Shown piece after piece: positions 35,600 to 42,802 of a stretch of 64,000 nt of DNA. Numbering within the stretch: position 1 is the first letter of the stretch; the number at the start of each line of letters is the position of its first letter. The notes beneath the pieces are model-generated. The model ran no database searches. It was not told the DNA's origin and saw only the letters and a program-made list of their open reading frames with translations. The DNA is from Pelomonas sp. Root1217 (GTDB taxonomy: Bacteria > Pseudomonadota > Gammaproteobacteria > Burkholderiales > Burkholderiaceae_C). A program made the position numbers and the translations under genes. The stretch lies in contig NZ_LMDC01000003.1 in NCBI RefSeq assembly GCF_001425705.1, positions 13,309 to 77,308 of the forward strand, written 5' to 3'.

Positions 35600-36100
35600 A
35601 TGGCAGTCAATGCATTCCTCACCTTCTTCGACAAGGCCGATGGCGAGTCCATCCAGAAGGGCAAGGAGAAGTGGATCGAGATCCAGGGCTGGGACTGGGA
35701 AGTCGAGGCTGAGACCAGCTGGACCAAGGGCGGCGGCGCATCCGTCGGCAAGCCCAACCCCGGCAAGATGAACTGGGAACACTACTTCGACACCTCGTCG
35801 ACCGTGATCCTGGGCTATATCTGCACCGGCAAGGCCTTCCCCAAGGTCGAGCTGCAGATGATGAAGACCACGGGCAGCGCCACGCCCGAGACCTACTTCA
35901 CGATGACGATGGAAGGTTGCTTCATCACCAAGGTCAACCAGAGCGGCACCGAGGAAGGCAACGTCACGCAGAAGGTCGAAATGGTCTTCAAGACCGTCAA
36001 GATCGAATACAAGCCGCAGGACAACAAGACCGGCAAGCTCGGCGCGCCCAAGACGTACAACTGGGACATTCCGGCTGGTACGGCTTCGCCGTCGGCATAA
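35600..36100 (+). CDS. hcp: T6SS inner-tube protein Hcp (TssD)
   Basis: 166 aa. Hcp hexamers stack into the expelled tube and can carry effectors. The sequence is canonical: VNAFLTFFDKADGESIQKG, WIEIQGWDWEVEAETSWTKG, NWEHYFDTSSTVILGYICTG, VELQMMKTTG, YFTMTMEGCFITKVNQSGT, VEMVFKTVKIEYKPQDNKTG. It has the strongest ribosome site of the locus (AAAGGAGAT about seven bases before ATG 35600), in keeping with the large amount of Hcp needed. About 90 bases separate it from tssC, and a GC-rich gap of 152 bases follows. Confidence 0.95.
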   Translation: MAVNAFLTFFDKADGESIQKGKEKWIEIQGWDWEVEAETSWTKGGGASVGKPNPGKMNWEHYFDTSSTVILGYICTGKAFPKVELQMMKTTGSATPETYFTMTMEGCFITKVNQSGTEEGNVTQKVEMVFKTVKIEYKPQDNKTGKLGAPKTYNWDIPAGTASPSA

Positions 36101-36252
36101 ACAGGTTCGCCCCCTACCGGCTGCGCCGGCCCCCATCCGGGGGCGCCGCTGGCGGCCCGGCAAAGCCGGTTCCGCGGCGGCCGCTGGGTCGGGCACTACT
36201 TGCCTGAAGCTCATTCGCTCTCGTCGCCGCAGTCTTATTCCTCTGACCGTTC
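36101..36252. other. GC-rich gap with hairpin after hcp
   Basis: No gene. It contains GCCCCC-atcc-GGGGGC-type inverted arms (about 36129-36145) embedded in very GC-rich sequence of the kind often repeated between genes in this group of bacteria. It could limit read-through after the highly expressed hcp gene. No T-run follows, so it is not a classic terminator. Confidence 0.35.
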
Positions 36253-36801
36253 ATGAGTCGTTCGAACATCTTCATGCAACTCATCACCGGCGCCGGGCCG
36301 GTGGTGGGCGAGGGCCTGCTCGAAGGCTGGGAAGGCTCGATCGAGCTGCTGGAGTTCGGCTGGGGCATGCAGGCCCTCAAGGACCCCAAGAGCAAAGCCA
36401 GCGGCCTGGCCGCAGCGGCAGCCGCCGCTGCAGCCTCGATGGCGGGGCTGGGTACGCCCGTCACCATCAAGATGCAACCGCTGACCTTCAAGAAGCGGTT
36501 TGACGTTGGCTCCTCGCAGATGCATTTCTGCCTGGACAACCACCTGCCCGTGCTCAGTGCGTCCATCACCGTGCTGCACATCAAGCAGCAGGGCCGCGCC
36601 ATCCATCAACCTGGCTTCACCGTCGTCTGCACGCAAGGCTACTTTGCCGACTGTGCCCTGGAGGTGTCAGACGATGGCCTGTCCAAGGAGGTGAGGGAAA
36701 GCTGGACCCTCAACTTCAAGAACATCAAGATGATGTATCTGAAGACCCTCGGCAAGGACAACCTGCCCACGGCCCCCTTCTTCCACCCATTGGCCCTCTG
36801 A
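36253..36801 (+). CDS. Divergent Hcp-fold protein with short Ala-rich insertion
   Basis: 182 aa. The strand order of Hcp is recognisable: SNIFMQLITGAGPVVGEGL, WEGSIELLEFGWGMQAL, then an alanine-rich insertion (about 50-65), KMQPLTFKKRFDVGSSQMHFC, and near the end SWTLNFKNIKMMYLKTL. It lacks close identity to the hcp at 35600, so it is a paralogue with another role: a specialised tube protein, a cap or an effector carrier. No ribosome site is obvious. Its stop shares a base with the next gene's start (TGATG, 36799-36803), so the two are coupled. Assignment to the Hcp superfamily is by pattern only. Confidence 0.65.
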   Translation: MSRSNIFMQLITGAGPVVGEGLLEGWEGSIELLEFGWGMQALKDPKSKASGLAAAAAAAAASMAGLGTPVTIKMQPLTFKKRFDVGSSQMHFCLDNHLPVLSASITVLHIKQQGRAIHQPGFTVVCTQGYFADCALEVSDDGLSKEVRESWTLNFKNIKMMYLKTLGKDNLPTAPFFHPLAL

Positions 36802-37670
36802 TGTCCAACAACGGCGCCGACATCTTCCTGGTTCTGCTGCGCCCCACCCGCGTACCGGTCGTGGGCGAGGCAGCGTCCGAAGGCTTCCAGGGGCAGATCC
36901 TGGTGGAAACGCTCAACTGGAAGCTGCACAACGAGGACGAGCGCAAGAGCGCCAGCAAGGCGGCAGCGGCCTTCACCCTGGCCAGCGGCAGAGCAGACAA
37001 GCAAGGCAGCAACGAGCTGCGCGCCATGCATGCGGCCAGCGACGATTACCAGAAGCGGGACAAGCGGCTGCAGGAGTCCTTCGCGAAAGCCCAGCGTGGC
37101 GGCAATTTTTCCGAGGTGGACTGGAAAGCCCACCAGGACCAGCGTGATGCCCTCGGCGCGGCTTTCAACAAGAAGCTCGAAAGCATCGCCAGGGATCCGA
37201 ACGCCTTCGCGCCTCCCGACCCGCAAAAGGCCGAAAAGGCGGCCACGCTGCAAGGCGAACGGGAGAAGCAGTACGCGGACCTCGAACGCAACCGCAATTT
37301 CGAGTTCACGTTCACCAAGCGGGTCGACATCGCCAGCACGCAGATGCTGAACTCGATGAAGGCGGGCAACATCTTCCCCTCGGGCACGCTCACCATCCAC
37401 AGGCGCTCGGCGACGTTTTTGGACGGTACTTCGCTGATCTTCACCATCCAGAAGATCCGCCTGCTGGAATACGAGCTGGATGTGGTCGTGAACGAGACCA
37501 TGACGGAGATGATGGAGAAGTGGACCTGCGAGTTCGGCTCGCTCGCCTACATCTACAAGAACCCGCCGTCGCACTACTCGCACAGCAACACCGGCCAGGC
37601 CGTCGCCAAGACCGCGTCGCAGAACACGACGCGCGCCTTCACGATGAAGAACATCGGTTCTCCAATCTAA
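36801..37670 (+). CDS. Hcp-fold protein with long helical insertion
   Basis: 289 aa. The opening (NGADIFLVLLRPTRVPVVGE, then FQGQILVETLNWKLHNED) and the end (FEFTFTKRVDIASTQMLN, LTIHRRSATFLDGTSLIFTI, WTCEFGSLAYIYK) follow the same order as the Hcp-like gene before it. Between them, at about residues 47-163, lies a charged, coiled-coil-like insertion (DDYQKRDKRLQESFAKAQRG, KAEKAATLQGEREKQYADLE). Known Hcp proteins are about 160-170 aa, so the insertion is unusual and would project from the ring, outside or into the lumen. Coupled to the previous gene by a one-base overlap. Role unknown; candidate cargo-bearing or adaptor Hcp. Confidence 0.62.
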   Translation: MSNNGADIFLVLLRPTRVPVVGEAASEGFQGQILVETLNWKLHNEDERKSASKAAAAFTLASGRADKQGSNELRAMHAASDDYQKRDKRLQESFAKAQRGGNFSEVDWKAHQDQRDALGAAFNKKLESIARDPNAFAPPDPQKAEKAATLQGEREKQYADLERNRNFEFTFTKRVDIASTQMLNSMKAGNIFPSGTLTIHRRSATFLDGTSLIFTIQKIRLLEYELDVVVNETMTEMMEKWTCEFGSLAYIYKNPPSHYSHSNTGQAVAKTASQNTTRAFTMKNIGSPI

Positions 37671-37676
37671 GCCCCC

Positions 37677-38246
37677 ATGGCCCTGACCAATTACCGAGAC
37701 GTCAGCACGTCGATGAGCGACGTGTCGGCGGGCTTTCAATTCGAGTTCTTCTGCGAGAAATGCGGTGAGAGCTCGCGTTCGGCCTTCAGGCCCTATCGCA
37801 AGGGCCAGATCACTGGATGGCTGAGCCGTTTCGCCTTCATGTTCTACGACCTGAACAAGGCCAGCCGCGCCACCGGTGCGTTTGCCGAAGCTGGTGCCAG
37901 CGGCGCCAAGGGCGAGGCCCTGGCCGAGGCGATGGCGGCCGCAGCGCCGCTGTACGAGAAGTGCAGCGGTTGCCGCAAATGGGTCGGCCGCGAATGTTGG
38001 AACAGCAGCAGCAACAGCTGCCGCGATTGCGCCGCCCGTTCCGCGCTGGATGCGGGTTCGGCCAGCCAGGGCGCCGCCAGCGGGGGTGGCTCGGCCTGCC
38101 CCAACTGCCAGACGCCCAGCCAGGGCGGGCGCTTCTGCCACGAATGCGGCTTCGACATGGCCAGCACGCACAAGAGCTGCCCGGCCTGCGGCATCACCCT
38201 CTCGCGGCAAGCCCGCTTCTGCACGGACTGCGGCCATGGCTTCTGA
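37677..38246 (+). CDS. Multi-zinc-ribbon protein in T6SS operon
   Basis: 189 aa. It has several CxxC knuckles: CEKC at about residue 26, CSGC near 99, a C-C-C-C group (CWNSSSNSCRDC) just after, then a tandem double zinc ribbon at the C-terminus (CPNC, CHEC, CPAC, CTDC). The middle has an aromatic patch (GWLSRFAFMFYD) and an Ala/Gly-rich linker, but no certain membrane helix. It begins six bases after the long Hcp-like gene. Zinc-ribbon proteins are not core T6SS parts; this one may act as a scaffold or chaperone for the divergent Hcp proteins. Family membership beyond zinc ribbon is not recognised. Confidence 0.65.
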   Translation: MALTNYRDVSTSMSDVSAGFQFEFFCEKCGESSRSAFRPYRKGQITGWLSRFAFMFYDLNKASRATGAFAEAGASGAKGEALAEAMAAAAPLYEKCSGCRKWVGRECWNSSSNSCRDCAARSALDAGSASQGAASGGGSACPNCQTPSQGGRFCHECGFDMASTHKSCPACGITLSRQARFCTDCGHGF

Positions 38247-38258
38247 AATGAACTGGCG

Positions 38259-38390
38259 CCCCTCGTCCGGTCTCGCCCCGCTGAACGCGGACGTGCCCAG
38301 CCGGTCCCCCGTGGGGACGCCGGCGCTTGCGGCATCGAACCGCAAGCGTCGTCAGGCGGGCCGGCTCGGGAGCGGCCCAGCGCTCGGCCC
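38259..38390 (+). repeat. Dispersed repeat, copy 1 (inverted partner at 54430-54564)
   Basis: About 132 bases, nearly identical to the reverse complement of 54430-54564. Both copies share CCCCTCGTCCGG at one end, CAGCCGGTCCCCC in the middle, a GCTTGCGGC...GCCGCAAGC-like hairpin, and GGCTCGGGAGCGGCCCAGCG plus CTCGGCCC at the other end. It fills the gap between the zinc-ribbon gene and tagJ. No open frame or transposase is present; a small non-autonomous intergenic element is likely. Confidence 0.75.
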
Positions 38391-38437
38391 GAACACGCTT
38401 TCATGCGCAGCGGGTGGCGCAGCGCTGTGGAGATGAC

Positions 38438-39268
38438 ATGACCCCCCAACAAGCTGCCGAAGAAGCCGTTCGCGCCGGCGACCCGCGCACCGCACTCGCC
38501 AAGCTGACCGAGGCCGTGCGCGCCAAGCCGGCCGACCCCAAGCTGCGCACCTTCATGTCCCAGCTGCTCAGCGTGCTCGGCCAGTGGGAACGCGCCCACA
38601 CCCAGCTCAATGTCGTCGCCGACATGGACAAGCTGGCCATCCCGATGCGCGAGACCGTCGGCCACGCCATCCGCTGCGAGCTGCTGCGCGCCCAGGTGTT
38701 TTCCGGCAAGCGCACGCCGGTTGTCTTCGGCCAGCCCGAGGCCTGGGTGGCCCAGTTGATCGAATCTCTCAAGCAGCAGGCCGAGGGCAACCACCAGCTT
38801 GCGGCCGACCTCGCCACCAAGGCCTTCGAGGCCGCGCCAACGAGTGCGGGCAGCATCGACGGCCAGCGCTTCGAGTGGCTGGCCGACGCCGATTCGCGCC
38901 TGGGCCCGGTGCTCGAGGTCTGCCTCAACGGCCACTACACCTGGGTGCCCTTCCAGCACCTGGCCAAGATTCATTTCGACGCGCCCGAGGACCTGCGCGA
39001 CTGCGTCTGGATGCCGGCGCAGCTGAGCTTCACCAACGGCGGCAACAGCGTCGCCCTGGTGCCCACGCGCTATCCCGGTTCCGAGAAGAGCGAGGATGGC
39101 CTCATCAACCTGGCGCGCAAGACCGAATGGCAAGCCCTGCCAGGCGAGGACCGCTATGCCGGCCTGGGCCAGCGCGTGCTGACCAGCGACATCGGTGACC
39201 ACGACCTGATGGCCGTCAGAGAAATTCTCTTCGACGCCAGCGAGGCCACGCAGACCGAAGGCAACTGA
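38438..39268 (+). CDS. tagJ: T6SS accessory protein TagJ (ImpE family)
   Basis: 276 aa. TagJ binds the sheath subunit TssB in phosphorylation-regulated systems and may help ClpV-driven recycling. The start ATG 38438 has GGAG five bases upstream. An N-terminal tetratricopeptide-like helical part (AAEEAVRAGDPRTALAKLTE, LGQWERAHTQLNVVADMD) is followed by the ImpE domain (WLADADSRLGPVLEVCLNGHY, WVPFQHLAKIHFDAPEDLRD, VWMPAQLSFTNGG, VALVPTRYPGSE). The stop shares a base with the tssE start (TGATG). Length and layout match ImpE. Confidence 0.9.
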   Translation: MTPQQAAEEAVRAGDPRTALAKLTEAVRAKPADPKLRTFMSQLLSVLGQWERAHTQLNVVADMDKLAIPMRETVGHAIRCELLRAQVFSGKRTPVVFGQPEAWVAQLIESLKQQAEGNHQLAADLATKAFEAAPTSAGSIDGQRFEWLADADSRLGPVLEVCLNGHYTWVPFQHLAKIHFDAPEDLRDCVWMPAQLSFTNGGNSVALVPTRYPGSEKSEDGLINLARKTEWQALPGEDRYAGLGQRVLTSDIGDHDLMAVREILFDASEATQTEGN

Positions 39269-39804
39269 TGGCCAGCTTCGGTGCCCAGGACCGCCTCCAA
39301 CCCTCGCTGCTGGACCGGCTCACCGACAACGATGCCAGCTCCAAGGTCGAGGCCCTCGAGGCCCGCGTACTGAGCCGCAAGCAGCTGCGTGAGGCCGTGC
39401 TGCGCGACCTGTCCTGGCTGTTCAACGCGGTGTGTGAAGAGCCGGACATCGGCAACCGCAACGACCCCGAACGCACGGCGCTATGGAAGAGCTTGCCGCA
39501 TGCCCGCGACTCGGTGCTGAATTTCGGCATCCTGCCCCTGACCGGGCAGACCATGACCATCCACCAGTTCCCCCTCATCGAGGCCCAGGTGCGCCAGGCC
39601 ATCATCCGCTTCGAGCCGCGACTGGACCCGGACACGGTGGAGGTGCGCATCGCCAACGACATGAGCACCGGCCTGCGCCCCACCAGCCTGCGCCTGACCA
39701 TCAAGGGCCAGATGTGGAACCAGCCAGTGCCGCTGGAGTTGCTGCTGAGCGCGGACGTGGATGTGGACACGGGACAAGCCGCGGTCCGTGACCTGAGAGG
39801 CTGA
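39268..39804 (+). CDS. tssE: T6SS baseplate protein TssE (gp25-like)
   Basis: 178 aa. TssE is a gp25-type wedge protein that starts sheath assembly. Features are QPSLLDRLTDND at the N-terminus, LREAVLRDLSWLFNAV, SVLNFGILPLTG, then the gp25/LysM-like core VRQAIIRFEPRLDPDTVEVRI and LRLTIKGQMWNQPVPLELLL. Overlaps the tagJ stop by one base. It precedes tssF by 13 bases, the usual E-F-G order. Confidence 0.92.
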   Translation: MASFGAQDRLQPSLLDRLTDNDASSKVEALEARVLSRKQLREAVLRDLSWLFNAVCEEPDIGNRNDPERTALWKSLPHARDSVLNFGILPLTGQTMTIHQFPLIEAQVRQAIIRFEPRLDPDTVEVRIANDMSTGLRPTSLRLTIKGQMWNQPVPLELLLSADVDVDTGQAAVRDLRG

Positions 39805-39817
39805 GACACTTCGCGCC

Positions 39818-41689
39818 ATGGACCCCCGGCTACTGCGCTACTACAACCAGGAACTGCGCTATCTCCGCGAGATGGGGGGCGAGTTCGCGCGCGAGTTCCC
39901 CAAGATCGCTGGCCGCCTGGGCATGGAAGGTCTGGAGGTTGCCGACCCCTACGTGGAGCGCCTGCTCGAAGGCACGGCTTTCCTCGCCGCCCGCGTGCAG
40001 CTCAAGCAGGACGCCGAGTTCCCCCAGCTCGCGCAGGCGCTGCTGGACATGGTCTGCCCCAACCTCGGCGCGCCCGTCCCGTCCATGCTAGTGGCCCAGC
40101 TCGAGCCGGCCCAGGACCCCAACCTGATCGCCGGCTTCACATTGCCGCGCGGCAGCGCACTGATGGGCGCAAAGACGCCGCTGGGCCCAACGCGCTGCGA
40201 GTTCCGCACCGCCCAGCCGGTCACGCTGACGCCCATCCAGGTCAGCCAGGTCGAATACTTCCTCAGCGCTACCGACATCAATTTCAGCGGCCTGCCACTG
40301 CGCGAGCGACCCAAGAGCGGCGTGCGTGTGCGTCTGGAGCTGCCCAGCGGCATGAGCTTCTCGCGGCTGCCGCTGGACAGCCTGCGCTTCTTCATGGGCG
40401 GGCTGCAGGACGTGGCGCTGAAGCTGCACGAGCTCGCCACCTGCCGCTGCGTGGGCGTGCTGGCCGGGTCTGGTGGCAAGGAGGCTGCGGCCAAGCGCCA
40501 GTTCATCCCGGCCAACCGCGTGCGCCACGTCGGCCTGGCCGATGACGAGGCCATGTTGCCGGTGACACTGCGCGGCCTGTCCGGCACGCGGCTGATGCAG
40601 GAGTACTTCGCCTTCCCGCAGCGTTTCCTGTTCATCGACGTGGCCGGCCTCAAGCCCAGCTTCGCCGCCTGCACGGGCAGCAGCTTCGAGCTGGTGCTGC
40701 TGTTCGACCGCTATGAAGCCAGCCTGGAGGGCGGCGGCGAGCCGGCCAACTTCAGCCTGAATTGCGCGCCGGCCATCAACCTCTTCGAGCGCCGCGCCGA
40801 GCGCATCACCGTCGATGACAGCGCCACCGCCTTCCAGGTCATCCCCGACCGGCTGGCCGGCGCCGACTTCGAGGTGTTCGACGTCGCCTCGGTCACCGGC
40901 TTCTCCAGCGACACCGACGAGCTGCAGTTCCTGCCGCTGTTCGACGTGCCCCACGCCGACCCGGCCGGCGCCTCCGGCTATTTCAGCCTGCTGCGCGAGC
41001 CGCGTCTGGCCAGCGACCGCGCCAAGCGCGAGGGGCCGCGCTCGGCCTATGTCGGCAGCGAGGTCTTTTTGTCCCTGGTCGACCTGCAGCGTGCGCCCTA
41101 CCGGGCCGATCTGCGCCAGCTCGCCGCCAAGATCCGCTGCACCAACCGAGACCTGCCGCTCTTCATGCCCGCCGGCCGCGATCATGGTGGCCTGACGCTG
41201 GAGACCCGTGCGCCCGTCGACCATGTCGCCGTTGTGGCCGGCCCGTCGCGGCCCGGCAGCGCGGCGCGCGAAGGCGCGCTGGCCTGGCGGCTGCTGTCGC
41301 TGCTGTCGCTGAACTACCTGTCCCTTGTCGACGAGGACCCCGAGCGTGGCGCGCTGGCCCTGCGCGAACTGCTCGGCCTGTTCGGCCAAAGCTCAGGCGC
41401 CGGCCTGTTGCGGCAGATCGAGGGCGTGCGCTCCGTCACCACGCTGCCGATCGTGCGCCGCCATCCGGCCCCGGGCCCCATCGCCTTCGGCCGCGGGCTG
41501 GAGGTGCAGCTGACGGTGGACGAGCTCTCCTTCGAAGGTGGCAGCGCAACGCTGCTGGGCGCGGTGCTGCACCACTACTTCAGCCGCCATGTGTCGATGA
41601 ACAGTTTTGTCCAGACGCTGCTGGTCTCGCGCACCCGCGGCGAACTCAAGCGCTGGCAGCCGTTGCCCGGCGCCAGGGCGGTGTTGTGA
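39818..41689 (+). CDS. tssF: T6SS baseplate protein TssF (VasA/ImpG)
   Basis: 623 aa. TssF with TssG forms the baseplate wedge. The start region is diagnostic: DPRLLRYYNQELRYLREMG, GEFAREFPKIAGRLGME, VERLLEGTAFLAARVQLKQD, EFPQLAQALLDMV. Further on come PTRCEFRTAQPVTLTP, LPLDSLRFFMGG, AFPQRFLFIDVAGL, FELVLLFDR, and the end LSFEGGSATLLGAVLHHYF plus HVSMNSFVQTLLVSR. Full length. The stop TGA overlaps the GTG start of tssG (41686-41689). Confidence 0.95.
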   Translation: MDPRLLRYYNQELRYLREMGGEFAREFPKIAGRLGMEGLEVADPYVERLLEGTAFLAARVQLKQDAEFPQLAQALLDMVCPNLGAPVPSMLVAQLEPAQDPNLIAGFTLPRGSALMGAKTPLGPTRCEFRTAQPVTLTPIQVSQVEYFLSATDINFSGLPLRERPKSGVRVRLELPSGMSFSRLPLDSLRFFMGGLQDVALKLHELATCRCVGVLAGSGGKEAAAKRQFIPANRVRHVGLADDEAMLPVTLRGLSGTRLMQEYFAFPQRFLFIDVAGLKPSFAACTGSSFELVLLFDRYEASLEGGGEPANFSLNCAPAINLFERRAERITVDDSATAFQVIPDRLAGADFEVFDVASVTGFSSDTDELQFLPLFDVPHADPAGASGYFSLLREPRLASDRAKREGPRSAYVGSEVFLSLVDLQRAPYRADLRQLAAKIRCTNRDLPLFMPAGRDHGGLTLETRAPVDHVAVVAGPSRPGSAAREGALAWRLLSLLSLNYLSLVDEDPERGALALRELLGLFGQSSGAGLLRQIEGVRSVTTLPIVRRHPAPGPIAFGRGLEVQLTVDELSFEGGSATLLGAVLHHYFSRHVSMNSFVQTLLVSRTRGELKRWQPLPGARAVL

Positions 41690-42744
41690 GCGCAAAGCCT
41701 GAGCCAGCAATCTTCGACGCGCTGGCCGCGCGCCCGGGCCGCTTCGACCTTTTCCAGGCCCTGCGCCGCATCGAGGCCGCCCACACCGACAAGCCGCGCC
41801 TGGGCGACGCGCTGCGCCCGGGCGACGAGCCGGTGCGCTTCGCCAGCGAACCGGCGCTGAACTTCGCGCCAACAGCCATCACCAAACTGGCCCTCAACGA
41901 TCACGGTCCGCCACGCCTGGTGCAGCGGGTGCTTAGCCTGTTCGGTCCCAACGGAGCCCTGCCCACCCACCTGACCGAATACGCCCGTGAGCGGGCCATG
42001 CACCACGGCGACCGCACCTTCGCGGCTTTCGCCGACATGCTGCTGCATCGCTTCGGCCTGCTCTTCTACCGGGCCTGGGCGCGCGCCAATCCGGTGGTGG
42101 GCATGGATCGCAGCCGCGACGCGCCCATCGTGCGTCATGTGGGCGCTCTCATCGGCCTGGCCGAGCCGTCACTGCGCGAGCGCGACGCCCTGGGGGATTT
42201 TCCCAAGCTCTATTTCGCCGGCCGTCTGGCTCGCTCGGCGCGCGATGCCGATGGTCTGCAGAGCTGGATCGCGCTGCGCTTTCGTGTGCCCGCCCTGGTA
42301 CAGCAGTTCAGCGGCCACTGGATGCCGCTGGGACCCGAAGAACGCACCCGACTCGTCAAGCACGATGGCGTGGCCCTGGGTCGCGGCGCCGTGCTGGGCC
42401 GCCAGGTCTGGGATGTGCAGCACAAGTTCCGCATCGAGATCGGCCCCCTGGGCTGGGAGGCATTCCAGGCCTTTTTGCCGTCGGGCCCGCATCTGCCGGC
42501 CCTGCAGGCCATGGTGAGGCAGTACGTCGGCCAGGAGTTTGCCTGGGACGTGCGCGTGCGCCTCAAGCCGGCGGAGGTGCCGGCCTGGCCGCTGGGCAAG
42601 CAACGCGGCGTGGGCATGCTGGGGCGCAGCGCCTGGCTCAACAGCCAGCGGCCACGCAAGCGCGCGGATCAGCTGCTGATGAACGTCGAAAGCATCTGCC
42701 GCGGGCCGTTGAAAGCCTCGCTCGCACCCAAGCACCAGATGTAG
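41686..42744 (+). CDS. tssG: T6SS baseplate protein TssG (VasB/ImpH)
   Basis: 352 aa from GTG 41686, coupled to tssF by GTGA. Typical TssG features: RFDLFQALRRIEAAH, LRPGDEPVRFASEPALNFAP, LFGPNGALPTHLTEYARERAM, FADMLLHRFGLLFYRAWARA, and near the end FRIEIGPLGWEAFQAFLPSG and LGRSAWLNSQRPRKRADQL. Last of the tagJ-tssE-F-G block; tssH begins 58 bases later with its own strong ribosome site. Confidence 0.94.
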   Translation: MSAKPEPAIFDALAARPGRFDLFQALRRIEAAHTDKPRLGDALRPGDEPVRFASEPALNFAPTAITKLALNDHGPPRLVQRVLSLFGPNGALPTHLTEYARERAMHHGDRTFAAFADMLLHRFGLLFYRAWARANPVVGMDRSRDAPIVRHVGALIGLAEPSLRERDALGDFPKLYFAGRLARSARDADGLQSWIALRFRVPALVQQFSGHWMPLGPEERTRLVKHDGVALGRGAVLGRQVWDVQHKFRIEIGPLGWEAFQAFLPSGPHLPALQAMVRQYVGQEFAWDVRVRLKPAEVPAWPLGKQRGVGMLGRSAWLNSQRPRKRADQLLMNVESICRGPLKASLAPKHQM

Positions 42745-42802
42745 ATCAGCGCAGCGGAACCGAACGGCGGCCTTGGTCACTCAGCACCGAGGAGAACTGG
42801 AA

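Noticed and set aside
36106-36200. GC-rich gap after hcp considered as a third copy of the 133-bp repeat
   Set aside because: It shares only general GC-rich palindromic character; the diagnostic ends and the GCTTGCGGC hairpin are absent.
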